From positions 26,255,060 through 26,319,059 of the forward strand of contig OW203768.1 in NCBI GenBank assembly GCA_934045905.1: a DNA stretch of 64,000 bases. The letters are read 5' to 3'. Under the pieces are notes generated by a model that saw only the letters and a program-made list of their open reading frames with translations, searched no databases and had not been told where the DNA came from. The DNA comes from Leuctra nigra (taxonomy: Eukaryota; Arthropoda; Insecta; Plecoptera; Leuctridae). The position numbers and the translations under genes were made by a program. This document shows, piece by piece, positions 22,582 through 32,780 of the stretch; the stretch's first letter is position 1, and each line of letters starts with the position of its first letter.

Positions 22582-22894
22582 ATAGAAAATGAGTAGTTAC
22601 AATAGTGATCGAGTTCAGTGGAGTTTTTACCGCGATCGCTAGAACGAGAGCAGCGGCGGCGCTCTGCCGCGCGGTTTCACAAGTACCTTGACGCGCTAAA
22701 TAATTCATTACTCCCACATCCCTAGACACTTCAACTTGAAATTTTCACAGTAAGTAGATAACATATCAGTAATTATATGGTAAAAATTAAAAAATTATAA
22801 AAACATGACTTTTTGAGTAACGGAAATTTAAATTTTTCCCTTTCATATTTTTAAATGTTGTTTTTTAAGAAACATACTGTGTATACAATATTAA

Positions 22895-23118
22895 AATAGA
22901 GCATAAAAAGAGCTTCAATTTGGTAAAAAAATAATCTTTGTGCGATGTTTGGATCAAAAATTACGAGCTATGAAAGTGCAAGCGGAATGTTCAAAAAGTA
23001 CAAAATCATGATATTTTGAAAGCTTGCACTGCGGAAGTGGTTGCCCTCAAGGTCAAACAAAAAAACACGTGTCGACTATTTTTAGGTAGACAATATTCAA
23101 AAAAAAATTATTAAAATC
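22895..23118 (-). repeat. Dispersed repeat R1, copy 2 (reverse)
   Basis: This is the reverse-oriented match of 5553-5780. It abuts the right arm of the 2.2-kb inverted-repeat element without a gap, so R1 and that arm may be parts of one larger element. Confidence 0.7.
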
Positions 23119-23222
23119 GCAAGACGCGGACGCGGCGCGGATTATAAGCACCTTGGTTTCGCCTTGATTAGAGGATAAATTGGATAAATTATCTAATTTA
23201 TACATTAAATAAAGTATAGTAC

Positions 23223-23787
23223 CTCTAAACGCCTCTAACTCCCTCTGTATGGTCGTCTGAACCGCATCTGTTAGGTTCATGATGCACCGGCCCGAGCAAT
23301 TAGTCTTGACTTCGTCCTCCAGTTCGAGTATTCTTTCCCGCAATTTTCTATTTTCTTCTTCGAGAGTTTCACACTTCTCGTAGGTATTGAAGTAGCCGGG
23401 AATATCGGGAACAAGGAGGCTGTTGTTTGGAGTGGAGTGAAGAATTAGGGATTGAGAGGACGAGTAGTGTATTGAAGAAGAGGACGAAGAGAAGTGTGTT
23501 GATCCATCTGAAGGAATTGTGGAGTGGGAGGATTGGGAGGTAGTCGGCTTTCTTGTTGGTTGGGAAGGGGTTGTGTACTGGATGGATTGGGGGGTAGTCG
23601 GCTTTCTTGTTGGTTGGGAAGAGGTTGTGTACTGGGGGGATTGGGGGGTAGTTGGCTTTCTTGTTGGTTGGGAAGGGGTTGTCGGCTTAATAAATTGGGG
23701 AGTAGCCGGCTTTTTTGTTGCTTGGGAAGGGGTTGTGGACATGGTGGATTCGGGGGTGGTGGGTTTAGTTGCTGAATTGGCGGGTGA
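23223..23787 (-). CDS. Internal exon: Thr/Pro-repeat plus coiled-coil protein, unrecognised
   Basis: A 565-bp minus-strand segment is open between a consensus acceptor (TTTGCAG at 23788-23794) and a GTACTA donor at 23222. It enters in phase 0 and leaves in phase 1. It encodes Thr/Pro-rich repeats of about 17 residues (PTTPQS..YTTPSQPTRK, five units), then a Ser-rich stretch, then a coiled coil containing CETLEEENRKLRERILELE. No ATG opens the segment, so an upstream exon is expected. A short basic piece upstream (about 23817-23875, EREEKLRAIADDRKKRRR) could belong to it. The layout resembles linker-plus-coiled-coil exons of transposon companion genes, but I do not recognise the family. Confidence 0.5.
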
Positions 23788-24335
23788 CTGCAAATGTGCA
23801 GAGTGAATTGCATTTATCTTCTTCTTTTTTTTCTATCATCTGCAATCGCCCGAAGCTTCTCCTCCCTCTCCTGGAACATAATGATTTATTAGTTTCAAAA
23901 GAATTAAGGAAATTGATAAGTCATACTGATAGGAAAATCTCGGAATTTATAATCTTGGGAATATTCCCGAAGGCAATATTCACACTAATCCCGATGGATT
24001 AGTGTAAAAAAATAAAGACTTGTTTTCTCTTTTTTGCAAATTATTTCGTCCCTTAAACTGGTGTCGATTTTGTTTTTCAATGCAAATAGACTTCATTTTA
24101 GACGGAGTGAATATTTTGATAATTTTTAGATTAAAAAATAATGTTCTTATATTTTTTTTGTGCATTCCTCAAGTTTTGATTGCCATGAGAAAAATTTCTA
24201 AAAGGATACTGACAACTATAATACTGAGTTAAATGCTTACCTCTGAACACGCCGTATGTGAAGATCAGCATAGGTATATAGCGACGTGGTATAGTGGGCG
24301 ATAAATAGCCCAAATCCCATAGTGAGTCGCATAGT
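23788..24335. other. Spacer before the satellite
   Basis: AT-rich sequence. The last 100 bp (24236-24335) lead into the array with GAGTCGCATAGTCAGTGAGTCGC, which is a degraded start of the repeat unit. No gene is supported apart from the small basic piece mentioned under the preceding exon. Confidence 0.5.
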
Positions 24336-24906
24336 CAGTGAGTCGCCTGTCCACACGCCACAGCGCGCCTCCGCCTTCCTGGGACATCCAGCCCCACGCA
24401 CACACGGAGAAGCGATGTCCCGGTATTGCTCGCCAGTGATTCGCCTGTCCACCCGCCACAGCGCGCCTCCGCCTTCCTGGGACATCCAGCCCCACGCACA
24501 CACGGAGAAGCGATGTCCCGGTATTGCTCGCCAGTGAGTCGCCTGTCCACCCGCCACAGCGCGCCTCCGCCTTCCTGGGACATCCAGCCCCACGCACACA
24601 CGGAGAAGCGATGTCCCGGTATTGCTCGCCAGTGAGTCGCCTGTCCACCCGCCACAGCGCGCCTCCGCCTTCCTGGGACATCCAGCCCCACGCACACACG
24701 GAGAAGCGATGTCCCGGTATTGCTCGCCAGTGATTCGCCTGTCCACCCGCCACAGCGCGCCTCCGCCTTCCTGGGACATCCAGCCCCACGCACACACGGA
24801 GAAGCGATGTCCCGGTATTGCTCGCCAGTGAGTCGCCTGTCCACCCGCCACAGCGCGCCTCCGCCTTCCTGGGACATCCAGCCCCACGCACACACGGAGA
24901 AGCGAT
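24336..24906 (+). repeat. 98-bp satellite, array 1 (5.8 units)
   Basis: The unit is 98 bp, GC-rich and nearly invariant, running from CTCGCCAGTGAGTCGCCTG to GATGTCCCGGTATTG. One site alternates between GTGAGTCGC and GTGATTCGC in the order G-T-G-G-T-G, so the true period is three units (294 bp). Because 98 is not a multiple of three, successive units rotate through the reading frames. All minus frames stay open, which produces long but probably meaningless reading frames. Confidence 0.95.
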
Positions 24907-24975
24907 ACGCCGGTAGCGTATTTCCGAATTGCACCCGATTTCGGCACCATGCAACTTAGTCACGCCCCTTATATA
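24907..24975 (+). repeat. Array-1 right flank, inverted relative to array-2 left flank
   Basis: The sequence GCGTATTTCCGAATTGCACC followed by GATTTCGGCACC and CACGCCCCTT matches the reverse complement of 26630-26682. The two satellite arrays therefore face each other with inverted flanks although their units point the same way. Confidence 0.7.
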
Positions 24976-26397
24976 CTCTCTGACCGAAAAACATCAGAGT
25001 ATTATTGTACTGTCTTTCAAGAAACATTACCTCATAATTAATGTCAAATTGTAAATTAAAATAAAGTTTGTTCACGATAAGAATATCACTGACGTTTTAG
25101 TCGATCACGTCGTTCATTGGTCAGTCACTTGAACACTGTCCTGTCAATGGCAAGACTTTCTTCTTTGTATTATTGAAATTGTATAAAATATGTCAAATAC
25201 ACAATTTTTAATAGTAGTAAATATTATACAAATTCAATAAAATTGATTTATTTTTATCTACAGCCGTATTATACACATTTTTTGATTATTTTATTGATAT
25301 TTACATGTTTAGGTATACGTTCACTTGACTACGGTAGTACACGCCGCCATTACGGCTTGCAATTCTAATCGTGAATGAACTTTATGATCATTTTAATTCA
25401 CTCATCAATTATAATTATCAAAATAAATGCTTCCTAATTAAGTAGGACGATGATAGTATAAATTATTATATTGTTATTCATTGATTAGTACACTCGTTTT
25501 TTTGCAATGTGTTATTTTTAATAAAGTGAGAGAAAGAATGAAAGTTACTGTCACTTTTCACTCTGTATTCTGTATAATTTGGAACACACATGTAATACAA
25601 CACAATAGCATTATTATGTGCTGTTAAAAACATCTTTTAATATGTTTTTTTTTTATTAGTATGAAGTAACTATCATCCAGACAGTTTCTTTATGTACAAA
25701 CATACAACATTCATTTTTAATGACTTTGAGAGAGTCTGATATCCTTGGATTCCGTCACTTATTAGGTAGGTCATTTTCCTAATAGTTTCTAAATCATAAA
25801 AATCATATCACCATGAAATTATTCGTAAGCTGGTGACACATAAGGTATACTTATTTTGTTGAGATAATTACTTAATATATCCAATAAGAAGACTAGTTAT
25901 ATCATATTCTTGATATAAATTAAACTCACATTATTATAAAAGAAATGCATAGACAGGTATTTCGAAATTTCTTGAAACCAATAATTGTGACTTAACTTAA
26001 AGTGGAACATCTTATTCACTTCTATCAATTCGTAAATCTCAAAAAACATCACATAAAACGGCTAAATGGTAGAAGATTTCCAAAAACACACAATCTCCAC
26101 CAACACATTTTCAAAACCTGAAATGTCACTGTTGTAATTGTGTTTCGGATATGTATCGTTGGCTTACTGCAGAAAGTCAAAGTTTAGTAAGGAGAGTAAT
26201 TAGACAGCAAAAGTTGTTTAATGTCTGGCAAATTGCTGAAGAACAAAGACAAAAAAATGAAATTTTACAGTTTCACAATCTCAACAAAATACAAAATAAG
26301 AATCTTCAGCGAAAATCACAATTATTTCAGTACGAAACTTTTCATAATAATCAAATTTTATAAGACTTGGCCAAGATTTCCGCACACACCAGTCCGT
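24976..26397. other. AT-rich region between the satellite arrays
   Basis: A 70-codon plus-strand frame at 26151-26363 (MYRWLTAESQ..., rich in Gln and Asn) is the only candidate, and it has no recognisable domain. The rest shows no gene or repeat. Confidence 0.4.
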
Positions 26398-26640
26398 TTT
26401 CTACGCAATTCCAAACAACTTCGCCCATTCATTACACTCTTTACTGTAGTTTTCACATTCGAATCTTGGTCTAACAACACACTTCCATTTATCTTCTGAT
26501 ATTAAGTTACAATTTACAATCACTGCATGTTGATCAAATCCGAAAAAAAACTGCGTGCGACCTCCATATCCGCGTATGAAGAACTGTTCTCGCTCGGCCT
26601 GGCGTACTGCGCACGCCTCTTGGGGGAGGGGCTTAATAGA
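26398..26640 (-). other. Open segment beside satellite array 2, possible exon
   Basis: The minus strand is open here and ends at a stop at about 26401. It encodes FDQHAVIVNCNLISEDKWKC and then CENYSKECNEWAK, a composition more like real protein than the satellite. It is continuous with one frame of the array, but that may be accidental. No family was recognised. Confidence 0.25.
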
Positions 26641-26682
26641 CATCGGTGCTGAAATCGGGTGCAATACGGAAATACGCGTCCC
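26630..26682 (-). repeat. Array-2 left flank (inverted partner of 24907-24975)
   Basis: It reads GAGGGGCTTAATAGACATCG, then GCTGAAATCGGGTGCAATAC, the reverse complement of the array-1 right flank with a few mismatches. The first satellite unit follows immediately. Confidence 0.7.
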
Positions 26683-27344
26683 GGTATTGCTCGCCAGTGA
26701 GTCGCCTGTCCACCCGCCACAGCGCGCCTCCACCTTCCTGGGACATCCAGCCCCACGCACACACGGAGAAGCGATGTCCCGGTATTGCTCGCCAGTGAGT
26801 CGCCTGTCCACCCGCCACAGCGCGCCTCCGCCTTCCTGGGACATCCAGCCCCACGCACACACGGAGAAGCGATGTCCCGGTATTGCTCGCCAGTGATTCG
26901 CCTGTCCACCCGCCACAGCGCGCCTCCGCCTTCCTGGGACATCCAGCCCCACGCACACACGGAGAAGCGATGTCCCGGTATTGCTCGCCAGTGAGTCGCC
27001 TGTCCACCCGCCACAGCGCGCCTCCGCCTTCCTGGGACATCCAGCCCCACGCACACACGGAGAAGCGATGTCCCGGTATTGCTCGCCAGTGAGTCGCCTG
27101 TCCACCCGCCACAGCGCGCCTCCGCCTTCCTGGGACATCCAGCCCCACGCACACACGGAGAAGCGATGTCCCGGTATTGCTCGCCAGTGATTCGCCTGTC
27201 CACCCGCCACAGCGCGCCTCCGCCTTCCTGGGACATCCAGCCCCACGCACACACGGAGAAGCGATGTCCCGGTATTGCTCGCCAGTGAGTCGCCTGTCCA
27301 CCCGCCACAGCGCGCCTCCGCCTTCCTGGGATATCCAGCCCCAC
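26683..27344 (+). repeat. 98-bp satellite, array 2 (left part)
   Basis: It has the same 98-bp unit and orientation as array 1, with the variant site in the order G-G-T-G-G-T-G. This confirms the 294-bp higher-order period. The array is interrupted at 27345 by a SINE and continues at 27789. Confidence 0.95.
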
Positions 27345-27788
27345 CCCACCGACGGCTGCCACCTTATCGTGGTGGTGGGGTTTGTGTTGGCCAACGATCC
27401 ATTGCAGCTACGCCGGCGAGCATATGCTCATGTGTAAGGGTTACCCATGCCGGACAGGTCAGTGTTGAGGTCCAGACAAAGAGCAGCCAGAGTTGGCTTA
27501 ACCATGTCCTCCCTTGAATTGGCGGTCCCCATCGGGCCGGCCTTCCCCCTCGAAATAGTGATCCCCCTGAAATCGGGTTCCGCCGGCCCGAATCCTTACA
27601 CCTCCCGGTCCGTCCCCATTCCGGCCTAGCCTTCCCACCAGTGCTGGACTCCCCCGGATCGGGCCCGTTAGGTCAACCCCCTCCTCATGTCCTCCAGTTA
27701 ATTCAACAAAGTTTAAAGTAAAATAATTAATGTGCGCAATATAACCTCGTCGTTGACGCGCCGTTAAATCATATTAATCTAATCTAAT
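27345..27788 (+). mobile_element. SINE-type repeat, full copy, inserted in the satellite
   Basis: This 444-bp copy begins CCCACCGACGGCTGCCACCTTA and ends in an (AATCT)n tail. It is bounded by a 10-bp target-site duplication, CCAGCCCCAC, at 27335-27344 and 27789-27798, both halves being satellite sequence. Near the 5' end, TTATCGCGGTGGTGG faintly resembles a tRNA box A, but no box B is evident. Confidence 0.9.
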
Positions 27789-27914
27789 CCAGCCCCACGC
27801 ACACACGGAGAAGCGATGTCCCGGTATTGCTCGCCAGTGAGTCGCCTGTCCACCCGCCACAGCGCGCCTCCGCCTTCCTGGGACATCCAGCCCCATGAAC
27901 ACACGGAGAAGCGG
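27789..27914 (+). repeat. 98-bp satellite, array 2 (right part)
   Basis: Just over one unit of the same satellite resumes after the SINE and decays at GAAGCGG near 27914. With the SINE and one duplication removed, array 2 would hold about eight units. Confidence 0.9.
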
Positions 27915-28123
27915 CCGCTCTTGTGGTGCTGCGCAATAAATTCGAGGTCGAATCGTCTTTTATTATTTCCAAACACATCGTAGTATACGGAAAATACTTA
28001 AAATACGGATTTACTCCCCAGGGATGTGCCGTTTCTTCCTACTGGGAATATAAAACCAACTTACATTAAGTGTTAAATAACAAAATGTGCATTTTTATTT
28101 AATACAAATGTGTTACTACTTAC

Positions 28124-28544
28124 TCCAATAGTCGTATCCTCGAACTCAGAATCACCGTTTTCTATGTCAACTTTACTTTCATTTCCGCCATCCCTTTCAA
28201 ATTCTTCAAGACCATTTGAATGCAAAAGGATTGTTAATTTTTGAGTGGACTTCACAGAGCTCTGTTTTTGCCAAACAAGGTATTCTCTTCTGAGTGAATT
28301 TTCATCAATATGTTTAAGCCATGTTGCAAGTTTTGAGACAGCGTCTTCTGGTATGGTGTCCCTTTCTATACAATTAAGGATTGAAATTGTTTTTAGTCCG
28401 ACATTTATTTAAGAAAATATTAAAATTACCATGAAGTCGCGTATTTTCTATCTAACTTACCTGTCACGAAATAAGTAACACGTTCCTCTGAAAGAATACT
28501 TAGTTCTCTGTATCCACTGAATCGTTTTCCCATGGACAAAGCAG
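28124..28544 (-). CDS. Two exons of an unrecognised gene
   Basis: Exon 28461-28544 is 84 bp, between an acceptor (TCTAAAG) and a GTAAGT donor, with phase 1 at both sides. Exon 28124-28365 follows after a 95-bp intron with acceptor TTGTATAG. It enters in phase 1 and either ends at a GTAAGT donor or reads through to a stop at about 28076. The joined product includes GKRFSGYRELSIL, TIPEDAVSKLATWLKHID and an acidic Glu/Asp-rich tail. I do not recognise the family. The tight agreement of splice phases argues for a real gene or a young relic. It might belong with the exons at 30.0-30.6 kb, but the junction phases do not match directly. Confidence 0.5.
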
Positions 28545-30003
28545 CTTTAGAGGTGATAAGAACACATCAACTCTGTACCTATCTACTGCCGATGAGGATA
28601 TATAATCTCTACAAGATTCAACAGGCATTAACGGTTTCACTGATGTTCTCACTTCCTTCAGTGACGTTTCTTTCAGGTTATGATGGTGGCAAATTCTACG
28701 ACCTTCCCGTAGAAGGCCTTCTCCTACCGCCAACAAACCGATGTGCCGCGCTGTCGGCGTCCTCAACGACGCCCAGGACATCGAGACGCGGTTTGGCGTC
28801 GTGGACATGTTCCGCGAGGAAGTACATCGCCACCAACGTGCTGTCCAGGGCATAGACGTGGAACAGACAACCCTAGTCAATAACTGGGACATCAGTCCGC
28901 CAACTGCGATACCTACCTCCACCCTCCTGGGGCTCCTGCTGGGTCGTTGGGGGTTTGTTCTTATTATCAGTTACCAGTTCGGCGACACGAGCCGCAGCCT
29001 CCACCGCCTCAGCAGTGGTCTGTACCACCGTTACTCACTGCAAATGAATGAGAAAATAGGATATTAAGGCAGATTAGCCCGCATTAATGTAATGAAAACA
29101 ACGATGGAAAGCATTTCCCCCCTCGGATAATTGGAAAACCAGATAATTCAGGATTCCAGCCTGAGAAGCACCTTGCATTTAGCTATTGTAAAACCTGCCA
29201 TCTCATAAAATAAAAATTGAGTTGGATACGTGCATATATACATTTTTTAATTCTCCATCTTCCAAGTACAATGTAAAGGGAAAGAAAAATGCATTCCCAT
29301 TCAAGAAGTGTGTTTTTTCTCCTAACGACGCTAAGTGGAGAGGAGCTATCAGATAGTTAAACTGGCCCATCCATATGACTGAGGATAATTTGGTATAAAT
29401 GATAGACATAAGTTTTATTACTGATGAAGAGCACACTCAGTTACAAATGCTGTTGAACGTAGACGAAGCTGGCCTTTGGACTGTTCGTCTTTTAAGAATG
29501 AACTTAAAATGGGTAGTGGAATGACCCTTTTCACTTTAATTCCCTTGGCTTTCACCTCCTTTCGATCCTTTCCCGATCTTGACTCTGATACGAGTCTCTG
29601 TGCCACTGTGCTGATTGGATCCACGGCCAATGCGCTAATCGGATCCACGGCCACTGCGCTAATCGGATCCCAGGCCCCGCAAATGTCTACTTGTTTTGAG
29701 CATGAGACTGTAAGAGATGATCCCTGGTGCATCCCTTAGGAGTTGAAAGAAAAGGCTGAATTTTCCACCCGTTTTTATGGAAGCATAATAATTCATAAAT
29801 TACAAATTATATTACAAATTATATTACAAAATTTAATCAATTTCGTTTCAAAATCTAAGTGTTTTCCGCTCTAAAGGTCACGATTCTACACCCACCACAT
29901 TCAAACCAGTTTACCATGCTAACGGTTGCCGGAGGGGGGAGAATCGAACGTAATAGCATGGAATAGGAAGGAGGGTGATCGACACACATTTCCACGACCA
30001 TAC
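28545..30003. other. Region with ambiguous GC-rich frames
   Basis: A GC-rich patch at 28735-28900 is open on both strands and I cannot decide which, if either, is coding. A 24-bp tandem motif (GGATCCACGGCCA...) repeats three times at 29618-29668. The rest is AT-rich and unassigned. Confidence 0.4.
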
Positions 30004-30648
30004 CTCGAAAGCATTCCCGTCTAGCCACATCATTCTTTCTATCCAGGCAAAGTAGTATAATTTTTTGAAGGTGGTGTGGAAGGAAGTTTTTGCGGCGTTG
30101 TAGCGCTTGTGGAAGATTGACTCCATGTGTTTGACGAGCGGGGCAGGGAGACCGAGTCTTGGCTCGTTCACTAGCATGCCACAAACTGCCAAGCGCATTG
30201 TTTCATGAATAATGATGTTCTTGAAATTGTTTGCGTCTTCCTGGTTGAGCTCCTGAAAGTGTTTAATATATCACTTTAGAGTGGGTGCTGCAGTGGTTTT
30301 AATTTTTTGCTTGGTTAGTAATAATTAGTTGGTTTTTGGTCAAAAGTTTTATATTTTCTTGTCTCGCTGTGTGCCGTATGAAATTTAATTTAAAAAATGT
30401 GTAAAGGGATAATAATCAGACTGATCAGACTGATCAGGTGAACATCCTATCAAAGATACACCCACTTATGAAATAATTTTTCTCTCAATGTGCTAAAACT
30501 GCCGGGCGCTTGTATCACGTGCACTGACCTGCGCACTTGCTGTTGAATTGTTGTACGGAACCTCGTACATGAGGCTCTGAATACTTCGTAGGACAGACAT
30601 TATTGTGTTGCTGGAAGACCATGATCTGCCCAGGATGCCGAGGCGTAC
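30004..30648 (-). pseudogene. UBE2Z-like ubiquitin-conjugating enzyme, two exons, active-site Cys replaced
   Basis: Two in-phase exons can be read on the minus strand: 30529-30648 (120 bp, acceptor TTGATCTTCCAG, donor GTCAGT) and 30004-30252 (249 bp, acceptor CACTTTCAG, donor GTATGG), both phase 0 to phase 0. The first encodes LGILGRSWSSSNTIMSVL followed by SIQSLM..PYNN. The second encodes ANNFKNIIIHETMRLAVCGM and PLVKHMESIF. This order matches the second half of the E2 fold in UBE2Z (USE1), which loads ubiquitin or FAT10. In UBE2Z the residue before LSIL is the catalytic cysteine. Here the codon is CGC, arginine (first codons of exon 30529-30648). Exons for the N-terminal half, including the PP..YP region, were not found. 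It is therefore a relic or a non-catalytic E2 variant. Confidence in the family is good; the state of the gene is inference. Confidence 0.7.
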
Positions 30649-31043
30649 CTGGAAGATCAAAAGACACTCGTCAGGAGGCGTTTTACCAATTCCATTCTAT
30701 CCGGTCACGGCCATATGGATTAACATTGCATGGAATCGAATTTCATAAGAATTAGGAATTTAAAAGTTCTGGAATAGGGCCCCAGGGTGGTAATTCTATA
30801 ACGAAAACGAAATAATTCCGGCCTGGAATCATTTTACGGCCATAAGGATCATATTGATCTGAATGATTCCAGGCAGGAATGAATCGGACCAATGTTTAGC
30901 TGCGAGACACTCGGTTCAAGTTAAAACTAGACTTTGGAACTCAGTGACATATCTGACATCAAAGGTAGAAAGCAGGAAGTCTCCCAACGTTTCTTGAGGT
31001 GAACATCCAGTAATTCTGTCATAATTCAATCATATTTGTAATT
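30649..31043. other. Spacer with a weak palindrome
   Basis: An imperfect inverted pair (CCGGCCTGGAATCATT / AATGATTCCAGGCAGG) lies near 30815-30890 and may be a small MITE. Nothing else was supported. Confidence 0.4.
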
Positions 31044-31161
31044 AATAGACAGTACGGTATGAGTTCTATATTATTTAATATGAGCGAAGTTTCAAGTGAA
31101 CTGTGTCACCCCTCATCAAGCTCATATTAAATAATATAGAACTCATACCGTACTGTCTATT
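31044..31161. repeat. Perfect hairpin with 41-bp arms
   Basis: The sequence from AATAGACAGTACGG at 31044 is the exact reverse complement of the sequence ending CCGTACTGTCTATT at 31161, around a loop of about 36 bp. It is non-coding and MITE-like in size. Confidence 0.9.
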
Positions 31162-31689
31162 TTCTCTACTTATGATGTGTTAACTGTATTTGTTGACACC
31201 AGTCAAATTCGAATTTATAGAACTTGATTATCATTTCAAAAGTGTGCACAGCAAAATCTAGCAAATGGATTTCCGCCACTTTCGACATTTGTGGTACACA
31301 AATATAATAATTGTTTATCATTTTCAGCATCAGTGTGTTTTAACGCAATATCAAGTGAAGAGCAGTCCATACATTTAAGAACAAGAATTCGAGAAGTAAA
31401 TGGAGAAGCAGGAAAAAGGAACGGATGGGTTGATAAGCAACGATTCACTTGTTGAATACAAACTAATTGAATTCTTAACGGCATGCCATGGCTCTAGCCA
31501 GTTGACCAGCCAGCCAGTTGACTTTGTCCAATTTGCTTCGCCTGTTATGGACATGGTCTTTGCTTTCCTTGGTGCTTGTTTGTGTGACTTGATTTGCATT
31601 TGTATCTGTGAAGTGAAATAGCTAGTGAATACGTGTGTTCAATATAATTTAAATTATATTTTATTTGCTACGTAGTACACAGTAGATAA
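31162..31689. other. Spacer with a minor open segment
   Basis: The minus strand at 31239-31395 is open and ends NPFARFCCAHF. It could be an exon but has no recognised domain. Confidence 0.3.
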
Positions 31690-31815
31690 TTGGTGGGCGG
31701 ATCTGGAGGGAGCTGGTGGAGAAGTTAGAGGAAGGTGACGAGGATGAAGAAGAGGAGGAGAAAGAAACGTCAGGCCTGGCCAGCCGGTTTGGAAGAGATC
31801 CGAGGCCCTAGACCC
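31690..31815 (+). pseudogene. LINE reverse-transcriptase tail fragment
   Basis: The plus strand encodes WRELVEKLEEGDEDEEEEEK and then GLASRFGRDPRP before a stop. This closely parallels the end of the LINE frame at 62312 (WWKEFVEQLE, a Glu run, GVASRFPG..RP). It is thus a second, short 3' fragment of the same LINE family. Confidence 0.65.
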
Positions 31816-32071
31816 AGTGGGAGTCCCCACTGTCTGACCTGACAACATTGTCGGAACCAAAAGAAGATGATTATTATTTACGTTGTTTATTTGCTATGCC
31901 AAAACCAAAGTGAATATGTGGAACGACTCTCCGAAGAATGAATATACCTTTTTACGAACGTGTGAACAGTCATCGGACGTCGAGTGTACGGTTTAGAAAG
32001 CAGTTTACACCATTGCACATGGTGGACGTTCCGACATCATGACACACATCAAGTCTCTTTAAAGTCTCTTT

Positions 32072-32510
32072 CCTCCCAACGGCTGTCACCTTATCGCGGT
32101 GGTGGGGTTTGTGTTGGCCAATGATCCATTGCAGCTACGCCGGCGAGCATATGCTCATGTGTAAGGGTTACCCATGCCGGACAGATCAGTGGTGAGGCCC
32201 AGACCAAGAGCAGCCAGGGTCGGCCTAACCATGCCCTCCCTTGAATTTGCGGTCCCCTCGGGACGGCCTCCCCCATCGAGATGGTGATCCCCCTGAAATC
32301 GGGTTCCGCCAGCCCGGATCCTCACACCCCCCGGTCCGTCCCCATTCCGGCCTGGCCTTCCCACCAGTGCTGGACTCCCCCGGATCGGGCCCGTTAGGTC
32401 GGCCCCCTCCCCCTGCCCTCCAATTATGATCAACAAAGTTAAATATAAGAATTAATGTGCGCAATATATCCTCGGCGTTGACGCGCCATTTAACCAAACT
32501 AATCTAATCT
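32072..32510 (+). mobile_element. SINE-type repeat, full copy with target-site duplication
   Basis: A 439-bp copy of the (AATCT)n-tailed family, flanked by an 11-bp duplication AAAGTCTCTTT at 32061-32071 and 32511-32521. The flanking DNA is itself a short AAGTCTCTTT-type repeat. Confidence 0.9.
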
Positions 32511-32780
32511 AAAGTCTCTTTAGTCTCCTCAAATCTCTTTAAAGACGACCAACTACCATAGAAAAACGGGGAAAACATCCCGGGGCTGTGTGCCCCGGAC
32601 CCGCATTGTGCTGGGGGCCGTCCCCCCAGGCCCCTATTGAAACCCAAAACTGTCCCAATTTTCCAAATTCTAAATAAGGACACCCTAGCCCTGAATAAAA
32701 AAAAAATTGATTTTTTGAAGTTGGAAAAGTTGACACCCTTGTCCAGGCACTCTTATTGCGTCATGTAATGTTTTGAACTG

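Larger units (their letters stand above)
20655..22893. mobile_element. 2.2-kb element bounded by about 265-bp inverted repeats
   Basis: The left arm (20655-20925) and right arm (22630-22893) are reverse complements at about 80% by eye. Both share ATGTTTCTTAAA, ACTCAAAAAGT, AATTATTTAGCGCGTCAAG and TTCTAGCGAT. The arms change from AT-rich outside to GC-rich inside. The interior holds a coding relic and a direct repeat. The right arm is directly followed by repeat R1. It could be a transposon with long TIRs or two opposed copies of one larger repeat. Confidence 0.6.

Noticed and set aside
23223..23787. Mucin-like secreted protein
   Set aside because: The Thr/Pro repeat is followed by a coiled coil and there is no signal peptide or start codon; it looks like an internal exon.
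24237..27362. Long minus-strand frames of 200-283 codons in the satellite as a secreted repeat protein gene
   Set aside because: All three frames are equally open, the unit length rotates the frame, and no splice or start context supports one frame. They are treated as a by-product of a GC-rich 98-bp repeat.
28735..29067. Overlapping GC-rich frames on both strands as one exon
   Set aside because: Both strands look equally protein-like and no clear splice pair was found, so no call was made.
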